Counted from the first letter of the stretch, positions 1-10,037 are shown. The stretch is 36,616 nucleotides of DNA from Chlorobiota bacterium (GCA_030618545.1 JAUXDH010000006.1:1-36616), one strand, 5' to 3'. Notes: generated by a model from the letters alone, not told the origin. Made by a program: numbers and translations.

Positions 1-363
1 GCCCATCACAAATAAGGAAAGGTAGATGCCCCTGACCAATATGTTTCTGTCAAGAAAAGTAAAAGCAAGGCCGATGGTAAAAAGGGATACTGCTAACATC
101 GCGGAAATGATCGCTTTCCTGTGTTTGTAATGAAACCAATGTCTGTAAATATGGCTTTTGCCTTTGTGTTTGAGGCCATCCAGAAGGTGGTCCAGAGTAT
201 ACACCACCCATACTGCTCCTGCCAGAATGAAAAACCAGGCCGGGTTGGGCTTAACAGAAAGGAGGGTTATCGCAAAAATACCAACGGCTATTGATCCCAG
301 GACTACGTCCAGACTGAGGACCTGGTACAGGGATTGTTTGGATTGGTATTGTTTATGTGACAT
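1..363 (-). CDS. Polytopic membrane protein, UbiA-prenyltransferase-like, N-terminal part (truncated by window edge)
   Basis: Reverse-complement reading from ATG at 363..361 is open to the window edge: MSHKQYQSKQSLYQVLSLDVVLGSIAVGIFAITLLSVKPNPAWFFILAGAVWVVYTLDHLLDGLKHKGK...; hydrophobic segments plus YTLDHLLDG. Not in the ORF track because there is no stop inside the window. Confidence 0.6.
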   Translation of the reverse strand, partial: MSHKQYQSKQSLYQVLSLDVVLGSIAVGIFAITLLSVKPNPAWFFILAGAVWVVYTLDHLLDGLKHKGKSHIYRHWFHYKHRKAIISAMLAVSLFTIGLAFTFLDRNILVRGIYLSLFVMG

Positions 364-393
364 CAACTTTAGCGAAAATAAGAAAAGCTGTTA

Positions 394-431
394 CGCAAAG
401 CTGCGCAAAGATTCCGCAAAGATTCGCAAAG
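394..431. repeat. Four CGCAAAG motifs at 10-11-bp spacing
   Basis: CGCAAAG at 394, 404, 415 and 425. Confidence 0.9.
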
Positions 432-444
432 AAATTCTTTGATG

Positions 445-475
445 GTCGTCTGACCACTCCAGGTGGTCTGACGAC
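445..475. terminator. Hairpin downstream of actF (possible terminator or mRNA-stabilising stem)
   Basis: GTCGTCTGACCAC (445-457) / GTGGTCTGACGAC (463-475) form a 13-bp stem with one T-T mismatch and a 5-nt loop; no clear poly-U tract. Confidence 0.45.
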
Positions 476-478
476 TAA

Positions 479-1639
479 TCAATGCTGTTCGATACTTTCA
501 ATATAATACGGGTGATTCTTAGGTATCAGGGTGATCCGTGCAAGTGACCAAACGATCACAGTTACAAACAGTGCGGCGAAACCAAGGAATGTGCCTACCT
601 CGATGTAAGTGATGCTGTGTGACTCAATGGTGTTGGGCATAATCGACATATACAACTCCACCCAATGACCGATGATCAGCACTGCAACAACAAAGAGCAT
701 GGCATTCATATTTGAATTCACCCTGTTCCACATCAGGAAGAGGAATGGGAACAGCCAGTTGATGATCAGTTCACCATAGAAATAATTCTTGTAATCGCTC
801 ATGATCCTTGGCACATAGTAAACGGTTTCTTCCGGGATGTTCGCGTACCAGATCAGCAGGTATTGCGACAGCCACATATACCCCCAAATAATACTCAAGG
901 CAAAAATATACCTGCCAAAATCCTGCAGATGTGATTTGTTCAGCATCGGCAGCAATCCCATTTTGTGAAGAATGATGGCGATGGCCGCTATCCAGGTGAC
1001 TCCATGGTAGAAGGACATGATAAACTTCTTCACAGCATAAATGGTGCTGTACCAGTGGGCATCAAGCGACATGAGCCAGTCGATGGTAAACAATGAGAAA
1101 CTTATGGCAAGAACAAAAATGTAAGCTTTGGAAGTAAATTCAATCTTGTTGAAATAAGTTAATCCCCCGTGCTTGTCTTCTTCAGCAGATAATTTCTTGA
1201 TGCGTTGGGTAAGGAAAATCCAGAGTGCAAAGAAAAGAACGAACCTGATAGTGAGAAACGGAACATTCAGATAAGGAGCTTTGTGCAGCAGGATGGCGTC
1301 ATGTTGAACGGCATCGACATGCGTCCAGTGATAAAGGTCGTGCAGGCCCATGAACATGAAAATCCACAACACAAAGGATACGATCAGGTAATTGCTCATA
1401 GCCTGCGGTATGCGGATGTATGCCGAGGACCAGCCGGATTGGGTAACCGCCTGCAGAGCCATCCAGAATGTTGCTCCAATGGTAACGGACAGAAAATAAT
1501 AATTGTTCAGCAGCAGGTTGGCCCAGGTACGGGTTCCTTCTCCGGTAAAAAAACCAGCGAGTACCGTAAATAAGCCAAATGCAATCAGAACAAGCGTGAT
1601 TACTTTGAATCCTTCGCCGGTCTGTAATTTTTTATCCAT
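479..1639 (-). CDS. actF: Alternative complex III subunit ActF (quinol:cytochrome c oxidoreductase, NrfD-like membrane subunit)
   Basis: Polytopic protein, last gene of a recognisable actABCDEF order. Confidence 0.85.
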   Translation of the reverse strand: MDKKLQTGEGFKVITLVLIAFGLFTVLAGFFTGEGTRTWANLLLNNYYFLSVTIGATFWMALQAVTQSGWSSAYIRIPQAMSNYLIVSFVLWIFMFMGLHDLYHWTHVDAVQHDAILLHKAPYLNVPFLTIRFVLFFALWIFLTQRIKKLSAEEDKHGGLTYFNKIEFTSKAYIFVLAISFSLFTIDWLMSLDAHWYSTIYAVKKFIMSFYHGVTWIAAIAIILHKMGLLPMLNKSHLQDFGRYIFALSIIWGYMWLSQYLLIWYANIPEETVYYVPRIMSDYKNYFYGELIINWLFPFLFLMWNRVNSNMNAMLFVVAVLIIGHWVELYMSIMPNTIESHSITYIEVGTFLGFAALFVTVIVWSLARITLIPKNHPYYIESIEQH

Positions 1640-1673
1640 TTTATCGTGAGTTTTATTTTAATACCAACTTTAA

Positions 1674-2252
1674 TTATTTAGCCAGTTCCCTGACATAGTT
1701 AATGATTGCCCATCGGTCTTCCGGCAAGATCTGGCTTCCATGAGGCCCCATTAATCCTGCCACTGATCCCATTGTAATAACGTAATAAATCTCGCCATCA
1801 GGTTTGCCCTGTACATAAGCTTCAACCAGTGAAGTTGGCTTGGCAGGGAACAATCCACTCGTATGCAAATGACCATCACCTTCGCCCTGATCTCCATGAC
1901 AACTGCTGCAAAATATCCTGTAATGCTCCTTGCCTCGTTCTAAAGATTGGGCATCTGCCGCCATAGGATAATTTAGTTCCCTTCCTGCTTTTGCCTGGTT
2001 TACAGCCCTGTCGGCAATTGTGGCGCCAGGGTAGGGGAAAGGCATTTTACCTCTTGCAATGGCTCCTTCGGCAGGCAGTTGGTTGGTCATGCTGTCGTTC
2101 AGGTAGGGATTATCCGAGTAAGCTTTGTAAAACTTGGTGTAATACATATCGTGTGAACCCATGTAATCGAACCCCGGATTGTTTTTATTTCTGTTGCACG
2201 AAATAAATACCAGGGGTATCAGCACCAGGATTATCAGTCGCGTATATTTCAT
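1674..2252 (-). CDS. actE: Alternative complex III monoheme cytochrome c lipoprotein ActE
   Basis: Lipobox VFISC, heme motif CSSCH, Met-rich C-terminal GLMGPHG. ORF track starts at 2303, but MKYTRLIILVLIPLVFISC (start about 2252) is the more likely N-terminus. Confidence 0.85.
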   Translation of the reverse strand: MKYTRLIILVLIPLVFISCNRNKNNPGFDYMGSHDMYYTKFYKAYSDNPYLNDSMTNQLPAEGAIARGKMPFPYPGATIADRAVNQAKAGRELNYPMAADAQSLERGKEHYRIFCSSCHGDQGEGDGHLHTSGLFPAKPTSLVEAYVQGKPDGEIYYVITMGSVAGLMGPHGSQILPEDRWAIINYVRELAK

Positions 2253-2265
2253 TTTGATATGTTTT

Positions 2266-2796
2266 TTAATTATCATATTCAACATCGGAATCTTTAACCT
2301 CAATGGCTCCTGTTTTTGTCAGCAGGTCCTGGATCTTCTTGACTTCTGCATCTTTCATCCCGGGCGTTTTCTCAATCAATATCGCAAACTGATCGTGGGT
2401 GGTTGTTGGTACCGGAAGTTCAACTTCTTTACCAGGATACATTTTCTCTCTGATAAAATAGGTGAGAAATGTAAACAGGGTACCGACAAAAATGGTCAGC
2501 ACAAACATGATGATAATGAATGATAAGGTATTCAGCGGCTTTCCGCCGAACTTCAAAGGATAGCTTACCACGGAAGTCCAGTAAAGGAAGGCAAATACCG
2601 AAATGGTGCCAACGACTCCATAAATGAATGTTGCAAGAGGCAACCTGGTTGTTATGCCAAGTTTTTCAAATACACCATGTATGGGTATGGGTGAGAACAC
2701 ATCTTTTATCTTGACATCATTTTTCTGGAGTTCATCCATCGCATCCAGTAAAATGGTTTCGTCTTCGTATATGCCGATTATGTTAGTGTTACTCAT
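2266..2796 (-). CDS. actD: Alternative complex III subunit ActD (DUF3341)
   Basis: IGIYEDETILLDAMDELQKNDVKIKDVFSPIPIHG N-terminus followed by two TM helices; position in operon. Confidence 0.88.
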   Translation of the reverse strand: MSNTNIIGIYEDETILLDAMDELQKNDVKIKDVFSPIPIHGVFEKLGITTRLPLATFIYGVVGTISVFAFLYWTSVVSYPLKFGGKPLNTLSFIIIMFVLTIFVGTLFTFLTYFIREKMYPGKEVELPVPTTTHDQFAILIEKTPGMKDAEVKKIQDLLTKTGAIEVKDSDVEYDN

Positions 2797-4162
2797 CGGT
2801 AAATGATTTTAATGTTGTTGTTTCTTTTAAAACACCCTTCACTTCACTGATCGCTATGGTCGGTACAAAGCGGAAGAATGCCAGCACACCAAGCAGGAAC
2901 AGCCCGATAGTACCCACAAAAATTGCAATCTCAGTGATGGTTGGAGAATAAGTTGCCCATGTTGCCGGCAGAAAATCTTTGGAAAGCGATGTAACAACGA
3001 TCACGTACCTTTCGAACCACATGCCCAGGTTGATGAACAGTGATATGATAAATACCATGGTAATGTTTTTTCGTATTTTCTTTGACCAGAACAGTTGAGG
3101 TATAATCGCGTTACAGGTTATCATCGTCCAGAAAGCATATTTATATTCACCCGTCACCCTGTTTTTCATGAAAGTAAACATCTCATATTCGCTACCGGAA
3201 TACCAGGCCATAAAAAGTTCCGTAAGGTAAGCCGTACCCATGATCAGTGAAATAAATGTCAGGATACGCGTAATGGCATCCAGATGTCCATCCGTAACGT
3301 AATCTTTAAAGCGGTAGAGTTTTCTCAGGACAATCATCAGTGTAAGCACCATACCGAAACCGGAGAAGATGGCGCCTATCACAAAATAGGGCGGGAAAAT
3401 GGTAGTGTGCCAGCCCGGGACAACTGATACGGAAAAGTCCATGGAAACGATGGAGTGAACTGAAACCACGAGCGGCGCCGCCATTCCACCGAGCAGGATA
3501 GCTGCCGTTTCGAAGCGCAGCCAGCCACGTGCATTGCCTATCCATCCGAAACTCAGGATACCGTATATTTTGTTTTTGATCTTAGATGTTGTGCGTTCCC
3601 GGATGGTGGCAAAATCCGGTATCATGCCCATGTACCAGAAAACGAAGGAAGCCATGAAATAGGTAGAGATGGCTACAACATCCCAAAACAGGGGGGAGTT
3701 GAAGTTATCCCATAAAGGCCCACGCGTATTCCAGTAAGGAAAGATAAAGAAACCATCCCAGATACGTCCCATGTGAATCAAAGGGAAAAGCCCTGCGGAC
3801 ATAACCGCAAAGATGGTCATGGCTTCTGCGGCACGGTTTATTGATGTCCGCCACTTCTGTCTCAGGATTAGCAGGAATATCGAAAAGGCCGTTCCGGCAT
3901 GCCCGATACCGATCCACCACACAAAGTTGATGATGGCCCAGCCCCAGGCAACGTTGTTATTCAGGCCCCATTCTCCGATTCCAACAGAGATGGTGTTGTA
4001 AAATCCCCAAACGCCCCAGAAAAGAGCTCCCGTGGCCAGGAAGATAGAAACCCGCCACCACATGGGCGCTTTTTCATCCATCGGCCTGATGATATCCCGG
4101 GAGACATCGGCATAAGTCTTATTGCCCTGAATTAATACTCCTCTGACTTTGGTATTATACAT
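2789..4162 (-). CDS. actC: Alternative complex III NrfD-like quinol-binding subunit ActC
   Basis: 457-aa polytopic protein, NrfD/PsrC-like; overlaps actD by 8 nt. Confidence 0.88.
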   Translation of the reverse strand: MYNTKVRGVLIQGNKTYADVSRDIIRPMDEKAPMWWRVSIFLATGALFWGVWGFYNTISVGIGEWGLNNNVAWGWAIINFVWWIGIGHAGTAFSIFLLILRQKWRTSINRAAEAMTIFAVMSAGLFPLIHMGRIWDGFFIFPYWNTRGPLWDNFNSPLFWDVVAISTYFMASFVFWYMGMIPDFATIRERTTSKIKNKIYGILSFGWIGNARGWLRFETAAILLGGMAAPLVVSVHSIVSMDFSVSVVPGWHTTIFPPYFVIGAIFSGFGMVLTLMIVLRKLYRFKDYVTDGHLDAITRILTFISLIMGTAYLTELFMAWYSGSEYEMFTFMKNRVTGEYKYAFWTMITCNAIIPQLFWSKKIRKNITMVFIISLFINLGMWFERYVIVVTSLSKDFLPATWATYSPTITEIAIFVGTIGLFLLGVLAFFRFVPTIAISEVKGVLKETTTLKSFTDE

Positions 4163-4195
4163 TTTAAACTGTTTTAGTCTTTGATCATTAAGTTA

Positions 4196-7141
4196 TTATG
4201 CATCCCTGTTTCTGACCATTGTCAGGTAACTAGTTGAAGGAAGTGTATGCAAATACTCAAGCAGGTGATACATTCTTCCTTCCTTATTGTTTTGAGAAAC
4301 CACGCTTTTTTCATCTTTCAGGTTACCAAACTGTATAGCTCCGGCAGGACAACTTTGTGAACAAGCTGTTTGCACTTCGCCATCAACAATTGCGCGGTTT
4401 TCCATCTTAGCTGTCAGTTTTACTTCCTGCAGCCTCTGCACACAGAGTGAACATTTTTCAACTACTCCTCTTTGTCGAACGATAACATCCGGATTCAGCA
4501 CCATTTTACCCAGATCACTGTTCAGGTTGTAATCAAACTTGTTGTTGTTCACAAAATCATACCAGTTGAAACGGCGCACCTTGTAAGGGCAGTTGTTTAC
4601 ACAGTACCTTGTTCCAATGCAGCGGTTGTAAGCCATCTGGTTTAATCCCTCCGCACTGTGGTTGGTTGCTGCCACGGGGCAAACATTTTCACAGGGCGCA
4701 TTGTCACAGTGCTGGCACATTACCGGCATGTGGTACACATCGGGATTGTCAGGATCTGAAGAGTAATACCTGTCCAGACGAAGCCAGTGCATCACACGAC
4801 GTTTGCGAATCTGGTCCTTTCCAATAACTGCTACGTTATTCTCCGACTGGCAGGCGATGATACAGTTGCCACAACCTGTACAACTTGTCAGGTCAATGGT
4901 CATTCCCCAGTGGATACCGTCGTAATCGATTTTGGCATAAAGTGTTACGTTATCCTTATCATCAATTTTGTGCTGTGCATTACCGGATCCCGGATCTGCT
5001 TTGTATTCGGGGAGTGTAGTTTCACGAGCCAAAGGACGACCTTCCATGTTGTGGTGCGTCTGCGTACACGCCAGGGGGAAAGACTTAGCTGTTTTTTCTA
5101 TGGTTACAGTTGTGCCTGAAACATCAGCATATCCCTTTCTGGTATTCATCAGGTGGTAGACGTTTTTCCCTACGCCGGTTCCTGCTTTGCCGGCACTGGT
5201 ACGGCCATATCCAAGTGCGATAGCTACCGTACCCTGGGGTTGTCCCGGTTGGATAATCACCGGTAATTCGAATTCGCCGTTTACCTTAACAACATCTTCA
5301 TGTTTTAAACCCATCTGATCCGCATAGCCAACGGGGACGCATACATAATTATCCCAGGTTGCAGTGGTAATGGGATCAGGCATTTCAAGCAGCCACGGGT
5401 TGTTGGTGTACTTCCCTGTTCCGATAGCCAGCTTTTCGTAAAGGACAACCTCAATTCCCTCAGACTTTGAAGCAACAGCCTTTAATTCATGGGGAGTAAA
5501 ACCTGGCTGGTCTGTTTGATCGAATACGTGATGAATTGCACCATCATGTTTGAACTTATTCCAAAACTCATCGAAATTGTTAACATCCTCTTCATGTTGG
5601 TCGAGCATGGCTTTCCAGTACTCTTCCATGTAGGTGCTGTAATCCACCTTTAGACCAATCCACTTGATCAGGCTGTCCTGAAACTGTCGCGTATTGAATA
5701 TTGGCCTGATGGCAGGCTGGGTAAAACTGAATGAACCAAGAACGGGCTCACTGTCATCCCATGATTCCAGGTAGTTGCTGGAGGTGCATACGAAATCACA
5801 TAGCTGTGCTGTTTCGTCTCTTGTTTCAGCAAATGATACCGTGAGCGCTACCTTCTTCATACCTGATTTGAAAGAAGACCTGTCAGGAAAATCATAAGCA
5901 GGGTTCACATTATGAGCCAACAATCCATAAACTTTACCCTCGTTCATTTCTTTGACGAGTCGTTGCATGTCCTCCTCATCGCCCTGTTTCAGGTTAATTG
6001 GGCGAGTGAGGTCGATGGTTGTGCCATAATTGCCAAGCAAACTGTTGATGGCATTTACAATAAGCTGGATGCTCAGGTCATTTGTGCCTGATACCACCAG
6101 GGATTTCCCTTTGTTCTTTAGCAGGTCTGCGGCTGCTTTTTTAACATCAATTGATGCGGCAGGCGCATTGTATGTTTGTCCTCCAACAGCTTTTGCGATC
6201 TCATTGTAAAGGTTGAGCAGCACAGCTCCTTCGTCTGAAGGACGGATACCTATTCGGTAATCCGCATTGGAACCCGTAAGCGACAAACGACTTTCGAACT
6301 GGTATAGACGGTTCATGTCGCTGTTGCCAACGGTCAGTTTTCTTCTTGATGAAAACTGTTTGGTGAACGTTACAGGAAGAATCCAGTTTCCAAGGAAATC
6401 AGCATTAAATCCAACGATCACATTGGCTTTGTCAAAATTGTAATACGGAATGACCGATTTACCGAAATTCAATTCGTTGGCTTTCCGGATCGAAGAGTAA
6501 CTTACCGCATCATATTGGATCCATTCAATATTCGGATAGGCGGTGATGAACTCTTTTATCAGCTCCTTAGTTGTCGGGCTGATAATGGTTGACGTGAGCA
6601 ATACCACTTTTCTGTTGCGCTGGGAATGGCTCTTAAGCGCCATCATGATTTCCCTGTCGACACTATTCCAACTGGATTCAACTTCTCCCTGCCATGGTTT
6701 CTTTAACCGGGCATCATCATAAAGGTTGAGTACAGATGCCTGCACCCTCGCGCTGGTAGCGCCTTTTGTGATTTCCGACATCTCATTGCCTTCGATCTTA
6801 ATGGGCCGGCTTTCCCGTGTTTTGACAAGAATACTGCAGTAATCCGTTCCGTCAAAAAAGGTTGACGCATAGTAGTTTGGTATACCAGGAGTAAGGTCTT
6901 CGGGTTGGTTTAGCAATGGGATAGCTTTCCTGACCGGCATCTGACAACTGGATACCAGGGCTACTGTTCCCACAGAGAAACCTAACATTTTCAAAAAGTC
7001 CCTGCGGCTGGATGTACCTTTTATTTCTGATTCGTCAAGGCCTTCAACTGAGAATTCAGGTCGCGGTTCTTTTGACTCCAGAACTGATGGTTCATTCAGT
7101 TCTTTATATTCTTCAAGGCTTTGCCAATATTGTTTTTCCAT
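4196..7141 (-). CDS. actB: Alternative complex III iron-sulfur/molybdopterin-oxidoreductase-like subunit ActB
   Basis: Tat-like SRRDFLKMLGFSVGTVALVSSC; C-terminal ferredoxin cysteine clusters (CTGCGNCIIAC, CQHCDNAPCENVCP, CIGTRYCVNNCP, CSLCVQR). Confidence 0.92.
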   Translation of the reverse strand: MEKQYWQSLEEYKELNEPSVLESKEPRPEFSVEGLDESEIKGTSSRRDFLKMLGFSVGTVALVSSCQMPVRKAIPLLNQPEDLTPGIPNYYASTFFDGTDYCSILVKTRESRPIKIEGNEMSEITKGATSARVQASVLNLYDDARLKKPWQGEVESSWNSVDREIMMALKSHSQRNRKVVLLTSTIISPTTKELIKEFITAYPNIEWIQYDAVSYSSIRKANELNFGKSVIPYYNFDKANVIVGFNADFLGNWILPVTFTKQFSSRRKLTVGNSDMNRLYQFESRLSLTGSNADYRIGIRPSDEGAVLLNLYNEIAKAVGGQTYNAPAASIDVKKAAADLLKNKGKSLVVSGTNDLSIQLIVNAINSLLGNYGTTIDLTRPINLKQGDEEDMQRLVKEMNEGKVYGLLAHNVNPAYDFPDRSSFKSGMKKVALTVSFAETRDETAQLCDFVCTSSNYLESWDDSEPVLGSFSFTQPAIRPIFNTRQFQDSLIKWIGLKVDYSTYMEEYWKAMLDQHEEDVNNFDEFWNKFKHDGAIHHVFDQTDQPGFTPHELKAVASKSEGIEVVLYEKLAIGTGKYTNNPWLLEMPDPITTATWDNYVCVPVGYADQMGLKHEDVVKVNGEFELPVIIQPGQPQGTVAIALGYGRTSAGKAGTGVGKNVYHLMNTRKGYADVSGTTVTIEKTAKSFPLACTQTHHNMEGRPLARETTLPEYKADPGSGNAQHKIDDKDNVTLYAKIDYDGIHWGMTIDLTSCTGCGNCIIACQSENNVAVIGKDQIRKRRVMHWLRLDRYYSSDPDNPDVYHMPVMCQHCDNAPCENVCPVAATNHSAEGLNQMAYNRCIGTRYCVNNCPYKVRRFNWYDFVNNNKFDYNLNSDLGKMVLNPDVIVRQRGVVEKCSLCVQRLQEVKLTAKMENRAIVDGEVQTACSQSCPAGAIQFGNLKDEKSVVSQNNKEGRMYHLLEYLHTLPSTSYLTMVRNRDA

Positions 7142-7175
7142 AATCTATTTCAATGGAATAAGTAACTAATTCTAA

Positions 7176-8369
7176 TTAATAATGACATTTTTGACACTCA
7201 TCTCCGCCAATTTCCATTACGGTGACTCTTTTGAGTTCACCACTTGACACGGCTTCCTGGAGTTGAGTGTACTGTTCGTAAAATTTATTTGAGAATTGGA
7301 TTTCGCGGTCGCGATGACATGCGACACACCATCCCATTCCAAGGTCATTTACCTGCATGATTTCGTCCATTTTTTCTACAGGTCCATGGCAATCATTGCA
7401 TTCTACCTTACCTACATTTACGTGCTGCGCATGATTGAAATAAGCATGATCAGGAAGGTTATGTACTTTGACCCATTCAATGGGTTTTTTATCATTCCAT
7501 GCAGCATGAATCTTGTCGATTTCAACGGTGCCGGTGATTTTTCCTTTCCGCACCTGGTTGTGGCAGTTAAGACACACCTGAACAGGTGGGATACCGGCAT
7601 GCATGCTTTTGTCAGCCGTGAAATGGCAGTACTGGCAGTCGATCTGGTTTTGTCCGGAATGTACTTTGTGAGAAAACCATATGGGTTGCTCCGGCTGGTA
7701 ATACTGCTGCCGGCCAAGGTTGGTCGCTTCAACGAAAACGACCTCACCGCTCACTATCAAAGCTATCATCATAATAACTATGAGTATCCACTTTTGCGTG
7801 ACAAACTTGGTTACCACAAGGTCAAACAGGCTGACAAGGATCAGGATTATCATGGCAATGAAAGTCGCCTGCATATGCCTGTAATCATTACTTTTCATTT
7901 CAGCCAGGAATTCTTCGGTAGCCTCATCATACGATATTGCATGTTCTTCTTCAACGGCAACTTCGGCAGTTACTTCTGATCCCGCGACCTTCCCGCCTGC
8001 CTCAATGTAGAGCAGCAGATCCTTGATTTGTTCCTCATTCAGAGCATTGGGAGGCATTGGTATCTTATTGTTTTCTTCCCATACCTTGACTGCTACGGGA
8101 TCACCTGCATCGATCAGTGCCTGTGAGTTCTGGATAAATTTGATCAGCCAGGCTTCCTCTCTTCTTTCAGTTACTCCTTTCAGGGTAGGGCCAATTAATT
8201 TTGGGCCATCAATGTTATGACAGACTTTACAAACAGCAAAGTTTTTCTCTGCTTCTGCGCTCTGTGAAAAAGAGATAAAAGAGTTGGAAAGAAAGAATAA
8301 CAATAATCCAATTAAAAGAAACCCTTTGACCCTCAAAGGGTTTTTCAAAAGAAAACCGTTTAATATCAT
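7176..8369 (-). CDS. actA: Alternative complex III multiheme cytochrome ActA with N-terminal fused class I cytochrome c domain
   Basis: Six CxxCH motifs (CKVCH, CQYCH, CLNCH, CNDCH, CVACH, CQKCH); the first lies in a class I cytochrome c-like N-terminal domain, separated by TM segments from a pentaheme region. Confidence 0.88.
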   Translation of the reverse strand: MILNGFLLKNPLRVKGFLLIGLLLFFLSNSFISFSQSAEAEKNFAVCKVCHNIDGPKLIGPTLKGVTERREEAWLIKFIQNSQALIDAGDPVAVKVWEENNKIPMPPNALNEEQIKDLLLYIEAGGKVAGSEVTAEVAVEEEHAISYDEATEEFLAEMKSNDYRHMQATFIAMIILILVSLFDLVVTKFVTQKWILIVIMMIALIVSGEVVFVEATNLGRQQYYQPEQPIWFSHKVHSGQNQIDCQYCHFTADKSMHAGIPPVQVCLNCHNQVRKGKITGTVEIDKIHAAWNDKKPIEWVKVHNLPDHAYFNHAQHVNVGKVECNDCHGPVEKMDEIMQVNDLGMGWCVACHRDREIQFSNKFYEQYTQLQEAVSSGELKRVTVMEIGGDECQKCHY

Positions 8370-8621
8370 GATATTTTGGTTATCGTGTAGATTGTTGTTT
8401 TTGGTAAAATTTCGAATGTTAAAAATATGTTAATTTTCAAAACTGACCTTCTTTCAGCATCAGTTTTTTCTAAACACAGGCCAGAACTCCAATTAATCAG
8501 GTGTTTAAGTGTTCAAATACACATCTAATCAATCAGATAAATGAAATGTTAGAATGGATGGCTGATCCGGAATCGGTGATCAGCAACCAGAGTTATTAAC
8601 AGACTCAAAAGGTTATCGGAA

Positions 8622-8656
8622 AATGGTTAATGGTTAATGGTTAATGGTTAATGGTT
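8622..8656. repeat. Heptamer tandem repeat (AATGGTT)x5, with degenerate continuation to about 8700
   Basis: Direct reading of five exact AATGGTT units followed by related GAATCGGTT/GAATTGGTT sequence. Confidence 0.95.
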
Positions 8657-8750
8657 GAATCGGTTAGATCGGTTGAATTGGTTAAATTGGGAAATTGGTA
8701 GAGATATTTCTACAACCTGAAACATGTAACTCGTAACATGCAACCTCTCC

Positions 8751-9566
8751 TCACCAGCTCCCTCCGGCTCCGCCGCCGCCAAAGCCGCCGCCTCCGAAGC
8801 CACCGAATCCTCCACCGAAACCGGATCCACCGCTACCTCCGGAGAAGCTGTTCCAGCTTCCCGAATGAGATCTGCCTCCAAGGCTGCCTCCAAGCCACAA
8901 TGCCGTCCAGAAGGGCACACTGCTTCTGCCGCCCATCGTGCTTGACCTGCCCCTTGAACCCCGAATGAGTGCAAAGATCAGCAGCACGACAATAATTGGC
9001 ACCAGTGAAGCGAATGGAGAACGTTTTGTTTGTTTGTTATAACCGGCAGCCGTAATCTCTCCCGCGGCAAGCGCCATCAACACATCTGTCGATTTATCCA
9101 ATCCCTGGTAAAAATTTCCATTTCTGAATGAAGGAAGCATTTCATTGTTAACAATCCGTTCACCAATGGCATCAGGGATTGCAGGTTCAAGACCATAGCC
9201 AACCGCAATGTAAGCCCGGCCCCTGTCACGTTCGCTTCTTTTGGGTTTAACCAGAACCACGATTCCATTATCAAACTGCTTTTGACCAACACCCCATTTT
9301 TCACCAATCTCGTATGCAAACATAGCGGGATCATAGCCGGAAAGGGAATTGACAGTGACTACCACAATCTGGTTGGACGTTGTATCATTGAAATACCTGA
9401 GTTTGGTTTCCAGGGCTTGTTCTTGTTTCGCTCCCAAAATATCTGCAAGGTCATTTACAAGTCGCGGTGGTACCGGTCTGGATGGAATATCCTGTGCAAT
9501 TAAAACAGCAGGTAGTAAAAAGACCAGCATAAGGGAAAATACGGCAATTGTTTTTTTTATCTTCAT
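8751..9566 (-). CDS. TPM-domain (YgcG-like) protein with Gly-rich C-terminal tail
   Basis: Signal peptide; RLVNDLADILGAKQEQALETKLRYFNDTTSNQIVVVTVNSLSGYDPAMFAYEIGEKWGVG typical of TPM_phosphatase domain; C-terminal FGGGGFGGGGAGGSW. Confidence 0.88.
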   Translation of the reverse strand: MKIKKTIAVFSLMLVFLLPAVLIAQDIPSRPVPPRLVNDLADILGAKQEQALETKLRYFNDTTSNQIVVVTVNSLSGYDPAMFAYEIGEKWGVGQKQFDNGIVVLVKPKRSERDRGRAYIAVGYGLEPAIPDAIGERIVNNEMLPSFRNGNFYQGLDKSTDVLMALAAGEITAAGYNKQTKRSPFASLVPIIVVLLIFALIRGSRGRSSTMGGRSSVPFWTALWLGGSLGGRSHSGSWNSFSGGSGGSGFGGGFGGFGGGGFGGGGAGGSW

Positions 9567-9583
9567 GGCAATCGTTTTTGATA

Positions 9584-10027
9584 TCAGTTACTGAATGAGA
9601 TATCATCCGGCAGTTCATTCACATCGTCAGACTGGTATGGGAAGTGTTCTTTCAAACTTGACCCGGCTTGTGTAATACCCTTTGTCAGGCCTTCAGTGAA
9701 CTCACCTTTGCTAAAGTGTTCAGCCATTATTTCCTTGATGTTTTCCCAGAAGTTCTCCGGAACAACCTCATTGATACCCCTGTCACCAAGGATGGCAAAA
9801 TGATGGGATTTAACTGCCAGGTAAAACAATACTCCATTGCGCAATTCGGTATTGTCCATTTCAAGTTTGTGGAATAGATAGGATGCCCGATCCAGTACAT
9901 CTTCGGTGCATTTGTTTTCAATATGCACCCTGATCTCTCCCGAGGTATCCAGCTCTGCCGCTTGGATGGCTCCTTTTATTTTTTGTTTTTCTTCGGGTGT
10001 GAAGAAGTTAATTGCTGCAGGACTCAT
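9584..10027 (-). CDS. TPM-domain protein
   Basis: FFTPEEKQKIKGAIQAAELDTSGEIRVHIENKC...; start more likely at MSPAAINFF (about 10027) than at 10108, which would overlap lemA. Confidence 0.8.
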   Translation of the reverse strand: MSPAAINFFTPEEKQKIKGAIQAAELDTSGEIRVHIENKCTEDVLDRASYLFHKLEMDNTELRNGVLFYLAVKSHHFAILGDRGINEVVPENFWENIKEIMAEHFSKGEFTEGLTKGITQAGSSLKEHFPYQSDDVNELPDDISFSN

Positions 10028-10037
10028 TTTCTTTGTA

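Noticed and set aside
158-442. + strand 94-aa ORF
   Set aside because: Antisense to the better-supported minus-strand UbiA-like membrane protein (1..363).
4609-5159. Several + strand ORFs antisense to actB
   Set aside because: Shadow ORFs opposite a strongly conserved coding sequence with no protein-like features.
8561-8584. Inverted repeat GCTGATC...GATCAGC
   Set aside because: Only a 7-bp stem with no U-tract; too weak to call as terminator or operator.
8648-8974. 108-aa minus ORF
   Set aside because: Alternate frame over the Gly-rich tail of the TPM protein plus the AATGGTT repeat; composition artefact.
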